Under the pieces are notes generated by a model, which was not told where the DNA came from, did not search any database, and was given only the letters and a program-made list of their open reading frames with translations. A stretch of DNA of 64,000 bases from positions 682,001 to 746,000 of the forward strand of contig CAWISR010000002.1 in the NCBI GenBank assembly GCA_963838845.1, read 5' to 3'. Below are positions 35,478 through 44,010 of this stretch, one piece after another. The position numbers and the translations under genes are program-made. Source of the stretch: CAVRXQ01 sp963838845 (GTDB lineage: Bacteria; Actinomycetota; Acidimicrobiia; Acidimicrobiales; Bog-793). The stretch's first letter is position 1. Each line of letters starts with the position of its first letter.

Positions 35478-37199
35478 GTGGAACTGACCGGGGCACAGGC
35501 ACTTGTGAAGAGCCTCGAGGCCGAGGGCGTCGAGGTCGTTTTCGGCCTGCCCGGCGGCGCGATCTTGCCGGTGTACGACCCGATCCTCGACTCGTCGATC
35601 CGCCACATCCTCGTGCGCCACGAACAAGGTGCGGGGCACGCGGCGGAGGGTTATGCGCTCGTGACCGGGCGCGCCGGCGTCGCGATGGTGACGAGCGGCC
35701 CGGGCGCGACGAACATCGTGACGCCGATCGCGGACGCCTTCCTCGATTCCGTGCCACTCGTCGTCGTCACGGGTCAGGTCTCGACCTCGGCGATCGGGAC
35801 GGACGCCTTCCAAGAGGTCGACACGACCGGGATCACGACGAGCATCACGAAGCACAACTGGTTGATCACCGATCCGGCAGACATCAGGAGGACCGTGAAA
35901 GAGGCGTTCTACGTCGCAACGACGGGGCGTCCGGGGCCGGTCGTGATCGATGTACCGAAGGACGTCGCACAGGCGACGACCACTTGGAACGACGCGGTGG
36001 AGATCGAGCTTCCTGGTTACCGGTTGGTCGGTGCACCCGACCCCGCCGCGATCGCCGCGGCGGTCGCGCTGATGCGCCAGGCGTCCAGGCCGGTGCTGTA
36101 CGTCGGCGGTGGCGTGCTGAAGGCCGACGCTTCCGCGGTGCTCGCCGAACTCGTCGAAAGAACCGGATTTCCGGTCGTGACGACGCTGATGGCTCGTGGC
36201 GCCTTCCCTGACAGCGATCCGCGCTGTCTCGGCCTCCCAGGGATGCATGGGACCTACGCCGCAGTCACGGCGATGCAACGCGCCGATCTGCTCGTCGCGC
36301 TCGGCTCGCGCTTTGACGACCGGGTGACCGGCAAGGTCTCCGCGTTTGCTCCCCAGGCGAAGGTTGTCCACCTCGATGTCGACCGCGCGGAGATCGGCAA
36401 GGTACGCCGACCGGACGTGGCGATCGCCGCCGACTGCCGAGCTGGCATAGAGGCGCTCGTCCGTCGTCTCGACGCCGAGGCCGCCGAGGGTGCTTGCGAT
36501 GTACAGCGCATAGAACCGTGGTGGAGAGAGATCGACGCCTGGCGCGAGGTGTACCCGCTGCACTACGAGAGCGATGAATCACCGCAATCGCTGAAGCCGC
36601 AGTTCGTCATCGAACAGCTGCGCGCGGCGACCCCCGACGACACGATCCTCGTCTCGGGTGTTGGCCAGCATCAGATGTGGGCGGCGCAGCACTGGCGTTT
36701 TGATCATCCGCGCACGTGGGTGAACTCGGGAGGCCTTGGCACGATGGGCTTCGCGATTCCCGCGGCGATCGGGGCGAAGGTCGGCCGGCCGGAGCAGATG
36801 GTGTGGGCGGTTGACGGTGACGGATGCTTCCAGATGACCGCGCAGGAATTGATCACCGCGTCGACGGAGCGGATCCCGGTGAAAATCGCGATTCTGAATA
36901 ACGCCTACCTCGGCATGGTCCGCCAGTGGCAGCACATGTTCTACGACGAGCGGTACTCCTCGGTGTACCTCTCGCCGGATGTGCCCGACTACGTGCGCTG
37001 GGCCGAGGCGATGGGCTGCGTCGGATTCCGAGTGATGGGGGCGGAGGACGTCCGCCCGACGATCGACAAGGCGAACGCCATCGACGACCGGCCCGTCGTT
37101 ATCGACTTCCGCACCGATCCGAACGAGCACGTCTATCCGATGGTCGCTGCCGGCGCGTCGAACGACGACATCGTCGTGCACCCGGGGCTCAGAAGATGA
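35478..37199 (+). CDS. ilvB: Acetolactate synthase, large (catalytic) subunit
   Basis: About 573 residues from GTG 35478, chosen because GAGGAG is 6 nt upstream; TTG 35475 is too close. ThDP-enzyme motifs: GGAILPVYDPI, RHEQGAGHAAEGYA (catalytic Glu), FD-binding middle domain GLPGMHGTYAAVTAMQRADLL and the ThDP-Mg motif VDGDGCFQMTAQELITA...ILNNAYLGMVRQWQ. It condenses pyruvate with pyruvate or 2-ketobutyrate. The ilvN gene overlaps its stop by ATGA. Expression is set by the upstream attenuator. Confidence 0.97.
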   Translation: MELTGAQALVKSLEAEGVEVVFGLPGGAILPVYDPILDSSIRHILVRHEQGAGHAAEGYALVTGRAGVAMVTSGPGATNIVTPIADAFLDSVPLVVVTGQVSTSAIGTDAFQEVDTTGITTSITKHNWLITDPADIRRTVKEAFYVATTGRPGPVVIDVPKDVAQATTTWNDAVEIELPGYRLVGAPDPAAIAAAVALMRQASRPVLYVGGGVLKADASAVLAELVERTGFPVVTTLMARGAFPDSDPRCLGLPGMHGTYAAVTAMQRADLLVALGSRFDDRVTGKVSAFAPQAKVVHLDVDRAEIGKVRRPDVAIAADCRAGIEALVRRLDAEAAEGACDVQRIEPWWREIDAWREVYPLHYESDESPQSLKPQFVIEQLRAATPDDTILVSGVGQHQMWAAQHWRFDHPRTWVNSGGLGTMGFAIPAAIGAKVGRPEQMVWAVDGDGCFQMTAQELITASTERIPVKIAILNNAYLGMVRQWQHMFYDERYSSVYLSPDVPDYVRWAEAMGCVGFRVMGAEDVRPTIDKANAIDDRPVVIDFRTDPNEHVYPMVAAGASNDDIVVHPGLRR

Positions 37200-37687
37200 T
37201 GAGGGTCTCGACCCTTCCGCACCATCTGTTCTCGATCACGGTCGAGAACAAGGCGCGGGTCCTCGTGCGCGTCGCCGGGTTATTCGCCCGCAGGGGGTTC
37301 AACATCGTGTCGCTCGCGGTCGCGCCGACCGACGACGAGCGGTACTCGCGCATCTCGATCGTCGTCGACGGCGATTCGGCGCCGCTCGAGCAAATCCGTG
37401 CGCAGCTGGACAAGCTCGTCAACGTGGTCGCGATCAGCGAAATCGAGCCGGGGACCGCCCACGAAGCCGAGCTCGCCCTCGTCAGCGTGAAAAAAGATGC
37501 TGCCGGGGATCTGGCGGTGGCGCTCGAAAGCTACGACGCCTTGATCATCGAAGAGCGTGACGATGCGGTGCTGGCCGAAATCGTCGCGCACCCCGAGCAG
37601 CTCGACGCCCTGATTAAGGCGCTCGGCCCGTTCGGCATCATCGAATTCCAACGGACGGGCCGCATCGCGATCGTTCCGCCGCCATGA
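37196..37687 (+). CDS. ilvN: Acetolactate synthase, small regulatory subunit
   Basis: 163 residues from ATG 37196 (a second ATG follows at once at 37199). The N-terminal ACT domain HLFSITVENKARVLVRVAGLFARRGFNIVSLAV is the valine-binding site, with the second half DALIIEERDDAVLAEIVAHPEQLDALIKALGPFGIIEFQRTGRIAI. It activates IlvB and confers feedback inhibition by Val. The 4-nt overlap with ilvB couples their translation. Confidence 0.96.
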   Translation: MMRVSTLPHHLFSITVENKARVLVRVAGLFARRGFNIVSLAVAPTDDERYSRISIVVDGDSAPLEQIRAQLDKLVNVVAISEIEPGTAHEAELALVSVKKDAAGDLAVALESYDALIIEERDDAVLAEIVAHPEQLDALIKALGPFGIIEFQRTGRIAIVPPP

Positions 37688-37736
37688 GGGAAGGATCTGC
37701 CAACTGTTCGACAGACAAACGAGACGGGGTTCAACG

Positions 37737-38765
37737 ATGACGACGATGTACTACGAAAAAGACGCCGACCGGAACCTGATCGCCGATCGTCCGGTGGCGA
37801 TCATCGGTTATGGCTCCCAAGGCCATGCCCACTCGCTGAACCTGCGCGACTCTGGCATCGACGTGCGCGTCGGATTGCGCGAGGACTCGTCGTCGCGAGC
37901 GAAGGCAGAGGCGGCGGGCCTGCGCGTGACCGATATCGCGACCGCGACGAGAGAGGCGAGCGTCGTCGTTGTGCTCCTACCTGACACCGAGCAGCCCTCG
38001 GTCTACGAGTCGTCGATCGCGCCGAACCTCGTTCCTGGAGATGCGCTCGGGTTCGCGCACGGATTCAATATCCGTTTCAAGACGATCGAACCGCCGCTCG
38101 GCGTCGACGTGTTCATGTGCGCGCCGAAGGGTCCCGGACACCTCGTGCGCCGGACGTACACCCAAGGTGGCGGCGTGCCCTCGCTGATCGCCGTGGCCGC
38201 CGATCGTTCCGGGGTCGCGATGGGTCTCGCCCTCGCTTATGCCGACGCGCTCGGGGCGACGCGCGCGGGGGTGCTCGAGACGACTTTCGACGAGGAAACC
38301 GAAACCGACCTGTTCGGGGAGCAGGTCGTCCTCTGTGGAGGACTCACCGCCCTTGTTACGGCGGGATTCGAAACGCTCGTCGCGGCCGGGTATTCGCCCG
38401 AATCCGCCTACTTCGAATGCCTGCACGAGATGAAGCTGATCGTCGACCTCATGTACGAACAGGGCATCACTGGTATGCGCTACTCGATCTCGACGACGGC
38501 CGAGTACGGGGATCTCACGCGCGGGCCACGCATCATTTCTGATGCGGTTCGCGAAGAGATGCGCCGGGTCCTCGAAGAGATCCGGGACGGCTCCTTCGCG
38601 GCCGAGTGGATCCAAGAGAACAAGGACGGACAGCCGCGTTTCGCCAAGCTGCGCGAAGCCGGTGCGGCCCACCCGATCGAGAAGGTGGGGGCGCAGTTGC
38701 GATCGATGATGCCGTTCATCTCTTCAGGATCTCAGCGCCTCGAGGATGTCTCCGGCGGTTCTTAG
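37737..38765 (+). CDS. ilvC: Ketol-acid reductoisomerase (class I)
   Basis: 342 residues, the class I length. NADPH-binding motif VAIIGYGSQGHAHSLNLRDSG, GFAHGFNIRF, APKGPGHLVRRTYTQGGGVP, and Mg-binding DLFGEQVVLCGGL with EMKLIVDLMYEQGITGMRYSIS. It isomerises and reduces acetolactate to dihydroxyisovalerate. It is the third gene of ilvBNC; pheA follows with a 15-nt gap and is probably on the same transcript. Confidence 0.97.
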   Translation: MTTMYYEKDADRNLIADRPVAIIGYGSQGHAHSLNLRDSGIDVRVGLREDSSSRAKAEAAGLRVTDIATATREASVVVVLLPDTEQPSVYESSIAPNLVPGDALGFAHGFNIRFKTIEPPLGVDVFMCAPKGPGHLVRRTYTQGGGVPSLIAVAADRSGVAMGLALAYADALGATRAGVLETTFDEETETDLFGEQVVLCGGLTALVTAGFETLVAAGYSPESAYFECLHEMKLIVDLMYEQGITGMRYSISTTAEYGDLTRGPRIISDAVREEMRRVLEEIRDGSFAAEWIQENKDGQPRFAKLREAGAAHPIEKVGAQLRSMMPFISSGSQRLEDVSGGS

Positions 38766-38780
38766 CTCCAGGATCGTCCC

Positions 38781-39353
38781 CTGAAGATCGCCTACCTCGG
38801 TCCGCCGGGGAGTTTCAGCGAAGAGGCGGTGCGTTCGCACCTCGCCTTCGAATCGGCGGAGCTCGTGCCGATGTCGTCCATCGCCGCCGTCGTGCGGGAG
38901 CTCGCCGAGGGTGGTGCCGACAAGGCCGTGGTACCGACAGAGAATGCCATCGCCGGCCGGATCAGATCGACCGCACAGACACTCGAACGGTTCCCGCAGA
39001 TCGTGGTCGAGAGCGAGTTCACGCTCGCTGTGCACCTCGACCTGCTCGCCGTTGACGGCACCGAGGCCGACGCGATCCGACGCGTCGTATCCTTTCCGCC
39101 GGCGACGGCGCAGTGCTTTCACTTCCTTCGGGCTCGACTACCGGGCGTGACGATCGAGGAAGCGGACTCCACGTCCTCGGCGGCGCATCGCGTCGCCGAG
39201 GACGCATCGCCCGACGTGGCGGCGATCGCCTCCGCCCGCGCCGGCGATCTGTACGGCCTCGTCGTCCTCGCCCGATCGATCGAAGACGACCCTGACAACT
39301 GGACGCGCTTTGCCATCCTGAGGAGCTCGTCGCTCTTCTCCGGAACGACTTAG
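38781..39353 (+). CDS. pheA: Prephenate dehydratase, catalytic domain only, CTG start
   Basis: 190 residues. The conserved N-terminus KIAYLGPPGSFSEEAV begins directly after a CTG (38781-38783) preceded by AGGA at 38770-38773. An in-frame stop (that of ilvC, 38763-38765) lies just upstream and no ATG, GTG or TTG exists between, while the first GTG (38829) would remove the conserved start. PTENAIAG...AVVRELAEGG, the SFPPATAQC block and the catalytic NWTRF motif near the end are present. The usual C-terminal ACT domain (about 90 residues, Phe-binding) is absent. It converts prephenate to phenylpyruvate. It converges with the DAHPS-CM fusion gene, sharing 4 nt. Confidence 0.9.
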   Translation: MKIAYLGPPGSFSEEAVRSHLAFESAELVPMSSIAAVVRELAEGGADKAVVPTENAIAGRIRSTAQTLERFPQIVVESEFTLAVHLDLLAVDGTEADAIRRVVSFPPATAQCFHFLRARLPGVTIEEADSTSSAAHRVAEDASPDVAAIASARAGDLYGLVVLARSIEDDPDNWTRFAILRSSSLFSGTT

Positions 39354-40849
39354 CCCGAAGGTGCGACCGAGCGCGCCGGTCGTTTAGGGCTCTGTGGGGA
39401 GATGAGCTCGGTCTGGAATGCGACCGAGTCCTCAAGGATTGCGGTGAAGATCGATCGCACGAGTTCGCGGGAAACCCCGAGGCGGTCAGCGGCGCTTTCC
39501 ACCTGCTCGAGCACGTGCCGTTCCCGTTCGAGATCGCGGATGATGAGCGCGCCGCGGCCCTTGGCCGAGGCGATCTCGGCCACGGCGGAGCGCCGTTGGG
39601 CGAGGAGCTGGACGATTGCGCCATCGATCGCGTCGAGAGCCCGACGGAGATCGTCGATCCTTGCGTCCACCGGCACCACTCGAGCGGAAGCGGCCACCGG
39701 CCGGGTTTCCCGGCCGGTGGCCGCTGCCCTTCGATCACCCGGTCGTCGAGACCGAATGCTGAGGCGTCGAGCCGCGAGCCGCGGTACGCGGCGCTCGACC
39801 GCGGCCTGAGCGAGATCGCGCACAACGTCGACCGTCGTCTGCCACCCCATGCACGAATCGGTGATGCTCTGGCCATAAAGGAGATCGCTTGCATGGCCGA
39901 GTGTGAGTTCCTGACGACCTTCGACGAGGAAGCTCTCGAGCATCACGCCGGCGATGCCGCGCTCACCGTCGGCGAAACGAGCCGCAATCTCGGACGCGAC
40001 GTCGGGCTGTCGTCGATGGTCCTTGCCACTGTTGCCATGGCTCGCGTCGATGACGAGACGCGGCGCCAGCCCAGCACCCTCGAGGCGCTCGAGAGCGTTG
40101 GTGACCTGATCCGTGCTGTAGTTCGGTCCGGCGGTGCTGCCACGCAGAACGACGTGGCAGTCGGGGTTGCCGGCGGTCGTGAAGATCGCGCCGACGCCTT
40201 CGTACGTGACGCCTGGGAACACCTGACTTCGCGACGCGACGAGGACCGCGTCAACGGCGCCTTGAACATCGCCTTCAGTCGAGTTCTTGAAGCCGACCGG
40301 CATCGACAATCCACTTGCCAGCTGGCGATGGATCTGGCTGTGTGTCGTGCGCGCGCCGATCGCCCCCCAGCTCACCGTGTCCGCGATGTATTGCGGCGTG
40401 ATCGGCTCGAGGAACTCGCACGCGACCGGAACTCCGAGCGACAAGATCTCCAAAAGCAGGGACCGGGCCGTGAAGAGGCCGTCGTTCACGTTGTTCGTCC
40501 CGTCGAGTCCCGGGTCGTTGATCAGCCCCTTCCAACCGAGTGCGCTGCGCGGCTTTTCGAAGTACACCCGCATGATGAGAACGAGCTCGGCACACACCTC
40601 GGTGATCAGCCCGCGGAGATGACGCGCGTAGTCGAGGGCGGACAACGGATCGTGGACCGAACACGGTCCGACGATCACGAGGAGACGGTCATCTTCGCCA
40701 CGCAAGATCGATGCCGCATCGAGACGTCCGGTGTGCACGACATCCTGCTGCTCGGTCGTGAGCGGGAGTTCGTATCGAAGTGTCGACGGCGCGACGAGTC
40801 GGCGCACGCTGACGATGTGTCGGTCGCTCAGCCGATCGGTCGGCGCCAC
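39350..40849 (-). CDS. DAHP synthase (type I-alpha) fused to C-terminal chorismate mutase
   Basis: 499 residues from GTG 40849 with AGGAGG 5 nt upstream. Residues 1-355 are an AroG/AroF-type DAHP synthase: VIVGPCSVHDPLSALDYA, RVYFEKPRSALGWKGLINDP, GLSMPVGFKNSTEG and ASHGNSGKDH. After a Pro/Arg/Ala-rich linker, residues about 400-485 are an AroQ-type chorismate mutase: DARIDDLRRALDAIDGAIVQ, LLAQRRSAVAEIASAKGRG, RERHVLEQV and SVAFQTEL. The fusion couples the first shikimate step with the branch to prephenate, whose dehydratase gene is the convergent neighbour. Known DAHPS-CM fusions usually involve type I-beta synthases, so this order and type are unusual. An aromatic-codon leader precedes it. 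Confidence 0.92.
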   Translation of the reverse strand: MAPTDRLSDRHIVSVRRLVAPSTLRYELPLTTEQQDVVHTGRLDAASILRGEDDRLLVIVGPCSVHDPLSALDYARHLRGLITEVCAELVLIMRVYFEKPRSALGWKGLINDPGLDGTNNVNDGLFTARSLLLEILSLGVPVACEFLEPITPQYIADTVSWGAIGARTTHSQIHRQLASGLSMPVGFKNSTEGDVQGAVDAVLVASRSQVFPGVTYEGVGAIFTTAGNPDCHVVLRGSTAGPNYSTDQVTNALERLEGAGLAPRLVIDASHGNSGKDHRRQPDVASEIAARFADGERGIAGVMLESFLVEGRQELTLGHASDLLYGQSITDSCMGWQTTVDVVRDLAQAAVERRVPRLAARRLSIRSRRPGDRRAAATGRETRPVAASARVVPVDARIDDLRRALDAIDGAIVQLLAQRRSAVAEIASAKGRGALIIRDLERERHVLEQVESAADRLGVSRELVRSIFTAILEDSVAFQTELISPQSPKRPARSVAPSG

Positions 40850-40904
40850 GAAGTCCTCCTTTCGTGAGCCGATCGATCGATGCCTACCGGCTCACCTGAG
40901 AAAT

Positions 40905-40934
40905 ACAAAAGGCAAAGGCGGATCGCCTTTGCCT
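40905..40934 (-). terminator. Attenuator-type terminator upstream of the DAHPS-CM gene
   Basis: Read on the minus strand: AGGCAAAGGCG-ATC-CGCCTTTGCCT then TTTG. The 11-bp stem is perfect. A 9-nt sequence, ACCGGCTCA, on one side and TGAGCCGGT on the other side of the hairpin could pair with each other, an arrangement that may provide an alternative fold. It lies between the leader peptide stop and the gene's binding site. Confidence 0.8.
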
Positions 40935-40962
40935 CTGAGCCGGTCCTCGATACTGGGTGCGG

Positions 40963-41079
40963 TTAGCGCGTGGTTCCGCTCCGAAACCCGACCGAAGCCG
41001 GCTCGACGAAATACGAATACCAACGCACGTTGGGAAAGTTACCAGACACAAGGTCGAACGCGCCAGGCAGTGTTCTCAT
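40963..41079 (-). CDS. Aromatic leader peptide (Trp-Tyr-Phe codons) for the DAHPS-CM gene
   Basis: The frame ending at TAA 40963 contains RWYSYFVEPASVGF, with one Trp, two Tyr and two Phe codons in a short span. The longest version from ATG 41079 has 38 residues; GTG 41049 or GTG 41028 are alternative starts. A good -10 hexamer TACAAT (minus strand, 41083-41088) lies only 3 nt before the ATG, so the true start is probably one of the GTGs. Its -35 would overlap the cimA stop. The start is therefore uncertain; the codon cluster is not. Confidence 0.6.
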   Translation of the reverse strand: MRTLPGAFDLVSGNFPNVRWYSYFVEPASVGFRSGTTR

Positions 41080-41108
41080 CGGATTGTAGGCGCCTGGAGG
41101 AGAGCGTT

Positions 41109-42818
41109 TCAGTCCTCAGCGAGCTCGGCAAGACTCGGTCGGCTCGTGCGCGTGAGGGCGTAGACGAGCGAATCGATGAGCGCTTGCCACGACGCTTCGA
41201 TGATGTTCTCCGAGACTCCCATCGTCGACCACGTGTCGTCCGGACCGGCGGTGTCGATGAGCACACGGGTGATCGCTCCCGTGCCGCGGTGCGAGTCGAG
41301 CACGCGTACCCGGTAGTCGGTGAGGTGGATTGCCGAGAGTTGGGGGAAATGTCGCCCGATCGCCTGGCGGATCGCCGCGTCGAGCGCGTGCACCGGCCCA
41401 TTGCCCTCGGCCGTCGAGACAACCCGGTCGTCGCCGACGCGGACTTTCACCGTCGCCTCGGTCATCAGCCGTCCGGATGTGCCCCAGGGGTGCACGAGAT
41501 CGCGGACATCTTCGTTTGTCTCACCGCTCGCCGCGTTCGTCGTAACCCAGTCGGTGATGACGCGAAACGACTCGATCTCAAAAGGGCGGTGGCTGGCGGG
41601 GGATCCGTCGGCCGCGGCGCGCATCAACAGCTCGAGCGATCCGTCGGCGACTTCGAAGTGGTAGCCGGCGAACTCGAGGGTCTTCAGCGCGTGAAGGATC
41701 CTTTCGAGCGCGGCGGAGTCGAGCGTCACGCCGAGCTCCTTTGCCCGCGCCTCGATCGTTGCGCGCCCGCTGAGCTCACTGACGACGACTCGGCTGCCGT
41801 TGCCGACCGCGTCGGGCTCGATGTGCTCGTACGCGCCGGCGCGGCGGGCGTTCGCCGAGGTGTGCAGCCCCGCCTTGTGGGCGAACGCGGCCGACCCGAC
41901 GTACGGCTTCTGCGGATCCAGGTTGATGTTGACGAGCTCGGAGACGTGCCGGGCGACAGGGGTGATGAGCTTCATGCGATCCCTCGGGATCGTCTCGATC
42001 CCCAACTTCAACGTGAGATTGGGGATCGCGGCGCAAAGGTCGGCATTGCCGGCCCTCTCGCCGTATCCGTTGATGCAACCCTGGACGTGCGTCGCGCCCG
42101 CCTCCACCGCAGCGAGGCTGTTCGCCACCGCGCAACCGCTGTCGTTGTGGAAGTGGACGCCAATCACACACGACGTCCTCGATCGCACGTCGGAGACGAC
42201 ACGGGACGCTGGACCGGGGAGCATGCCGCCGTTGGTGTCGCACAAAACGAGCGCCTCAGCACCGGCTAGCTCGGCTGCCGAAAGGAGCCTCAGCGAGAAG
42301 TCGCGGTCCTCCCCGAAGCCGTCGAAGAAGTGCTCCGCGTCGAGAAAGACCCGAACTCCGTGATCACGCAGCACCTGCACCGAGTCGGTGACCATTGCGA
42401 TCGCCTCCTCGGACGTCGTGCGCAGGGTGTCACGCACGTGGCTCGCCGCGGCTTTGGCGACGATACAGACGACGTCGGTGCCCGCTTGCAGCAGTCGGAG
42501 GAAGGCGGAGTCGTCGGACGCCGCGGTGTTCGCCCGGCGCGTCGAGCCGAACGCGACGAGCTGCGCTCTCTCTAACACAAGTTCGTCGCGTGCCCGCTCG
42601 AAGAACTGTTCATCCTTCGGATTAGCGCCTGGCCAGCCACCCTCGATGTATGCGACGCCGAGATGGTCGAGCTGGCGGGCGACTCGGAGCTTGTCGTCGA
42701 CGGTCAACGAGATGCGCTCCTGTTGCGAGCCGTCACGCAGCGTCGTGTCGTAGATGTCGACGCGAGACGGCAGGGCGCTGAAGTCCGCGACGGCGGTCAG
42801 GTCGAGGTGCGCGGACAC
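41109..42818 (-). CDS. cimA: (R)-citramalate synthase
   Basis: 569 residues from GTG 42818. HMGL-like barrel with VDIYDTTLRDGSQQERISL, YIEGGWPGANPKD (which distinguishes CimA from LeuA), ALVLCDTNGG and VHFHNDSGCAVANSL, and GHVQG-like THVQGCINGYGERAGNADL. The C-terminal part is a LeuA-type allosteric domain (ATVKVRVGDDRVVSTAEGNGPVHALDAAIRQAI). It makes citramalate from pyruvate and acetyl-CoA, the threonine-independent route to isoleucine, with LeuCD and LeuB doing the following steps. It starts 2 nt after leuB stops. Confidence 0.93.
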   Translation of the reverse strand: MSAHLDLTAVADFSALPSRVDIYDTTLRDGSQQERISLTVDDKLRVARQLDHLGVAYIEGGWPGANPKDEQFFERARDELVLERAQLVAFGSTRRANTAASDDSAFLRLLQAGTDVVCIVAKAAASHVRDTLRTTSEEAIAMVTDSVQVLRDHGVRVFLDAEHFFDGFGEDRDFSLRLLSAAELAGAEALVLCDTNGGMLPGPASRVVSDVRSRTSCVIGVHFHNDSGCAVANSLAAVEAGATHVQGCINGYGERAGNADLCAAIPNLTLKLGIETIPRDRMKLITPVARHVSELVNINLDPQKPYVGSAAFAHKAGLHTSANARRAGAYEHIEPDAVGNGSRVVVSELSGRATIEARAKELGVTLDSAALERILHALKTLEFAGYHFEVADGSLELLMRAAADGSPASHRPFEIESFRVITDWVTTNAASGETNEDVRDLVHPWGTSGRLMTEATVKVRVGDDRVVSTAEGNGPVHALDAAIRQAIGRHFPQLSAIHLTDYRVRVLDSHRGTGAITRVLIDTAGPDDTWSTMGVSENIIEASWQALIDSLVYALTRTSRPSLAELAED

Positions 42819-42820
42819 GG

Positions 42821-43846
42821 TCAGAGCCGTCCGATCACTTCGTCGCTGATGCGGCTCGTGTCGTACGCCGAGAGGGATCTGCCGAGCTCGTGCTGGACGT
42901 CCAGTACAGCCTTCACCATTCGCGATGCAGCGGCCTGCTCGCCGAGATGGTCGAGCATCATCGCCGCGCTCCTGATCGCCGCGATGGGATTCGCTGTCTT
43001 CGTGCCCGCGATGTCGTGTGCCGCGCCGTGGACTGGCTCGAACATCGACGGCCCGGTGCGGTTCGGGTTGAGATTTGCCGACGCCGCGAGTCCGATCCCT
43101 CCGGTCACCGCACCGGCGAGGTCCGTCAGGATGTCTCCGAAGAGGTTGTCGGTGACGATGACGTCGTATCGATTGGCGTCAGTCGCGAGGTAGATCGACG
43201 CCGCGTCGACGTGGTGATACCCCGTCTCGACATTCGGATGTTCGGTGGCAACCTCGTCAAACGTCCGCTGCCACAAGTCACCGGCGAAGGTGAGCACGTT
43301 CGTTTTGTGGACGAGTGTCACCGATCGCCGGGGTCGGCTCTCCGCGAGTTCGAACGCGAAGCGGACACACCGCTCGACGCCGAAGCGCGTGTTGACCGAA
43401 CCCTGAGTCGCGACTTCCTGATTGCTCCCGCGCCGCAGCTGGCCACCCTCCCCGGCGTAGGGACCTTCGGTGTTCTCCCGAACCACGACGAAGTCGGCGT
43501 TCTCGGCGATGGCCCCCGGGACACCGTTGAACGGGCGGAGGTTGATGTACAGATCGAGCGCGAAGCGCAATCGAAGGAGCAAGCCGCGTTCGAGTAGCCC
43601 TGGGGGGACGTCGCGAGAGCCAAGAGGTGGTCCGACGGCCCCGAGGAGGATCGCGTCGAACCTCGACAACTTGGCGAGCGTCTCGTCGGACAGCACCTCG
43701 CCGGTCGCGAGGTAGTGGTCGGCGCCGAGCGAGAACCCGGTCGTCTCGAGGTCGACGTCTGAAGCCGCCACCACCCGCAGCGCCTCTTCGAGGACTTCGG
43801 GTCCGATCCCGTCACCACCGATCACGGCGATCCGGTGTTCTGTCAA
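42821..43846 (-). CDS. leuB: 3-isopropylmalate dehydrogenase
   Basis: 341 residues from TTG 43846, preceded by an AGAAGAG binding site; longer N-termini do not resemble the family. AVIGGDGIGPEVLEEAL, FDAILLGAVGPPLGS, RENTEGPYAGEGG, HKTNVLTFAGDLW, TDNLFGDILTDLAGAVTGGIGLAASAN and FEPVHGAAHDIAGTKTANP match LeuB/ tartrate-type beta-decarboxylating dehydrogenases. It acts in leucine synthesis and, with CimA, on methylmalate. Operon leuB-cimA, controlled by the leader and terminator upstream. Confidence 0.93.
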   Translation of the reverse strand: MTEHRIAVIGGDGIGPEVLEEALRVVAASDVDLETTGFSLGADHYLATGEVLSDETLAKLSRFDAILLGAVGPPLGSRDVPPGLLERGLLLRLRFALDLYINLRPFNGVPGAIAENADFVVVRENTEGPYAGEGGQLRRGSNQEVATQGSVNTRFGVERCVRFAFELAESRPRRSVTLVHKTNVLTFAGDLWQRTFDEVATEHPNVETGYHHVDAASIYLATDANRYDVIVTDNLFGDILTDLAGAVTGGIGLAASANLNPNRTGPSMFEPVHGAAHDIAGTKTANPIAAIRSAAMMLDHLGEQAAASRMVKAVLDVQHELGRSLSAYDTSRISDEVIGRL

Positions 43847-43910
43847 CCGTCTCTTCTTTCGTTGCGATTGGTCTGATTCGCGTTGCGATTCCGCTGGGGA
43901 GTTTGGCGAC

Positions 43911-43938
43911 AAAAAAACCGCCCACTTTGTGGACGGTT
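43911..43938 (-). terminator. Attenuator terminator before leuB
   Basis: On the minus strand AACCGTCCAC-AAA-GTGGGCGGTT (one T-G wobble) is followed by a run of T. It lies between the leader peptide stop (43969) and the leuB start (43846). Confidence 0.82.
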
Positions 43939-43968
43939 GACGACGCGCTCCCTGCGGGGATGCGCGTT

Positions 43969-44004
43969 TCAGGTAATGAGGAGGTGTGTCGTCAGCGAGA
44001 ACAT
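43969..44004 (-). CDS. leu leader peptide for leuB-cimA, 11 aa
   Basis: MFSLTTHLLIT: codons CTG, CTC, CTC and ATT. The ATG (44004) lies 6 nt after the -10 box, so the transcript should begin at the A of the ATG. It has the same length, first two residues and last two residues as the ilv leader MFAIALLVVIT. Confidence 0.7.
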   Translation of the reverse strand: MFSLTTHLLIT

Positions 44005-44010
44005 TGGAGA

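Noticed and set aside
40731..42269. Long plus-strand frame (512 codons) opposite cimA
   Set aside because: Antisense shadow of citramalate synthase; no start site or motif.
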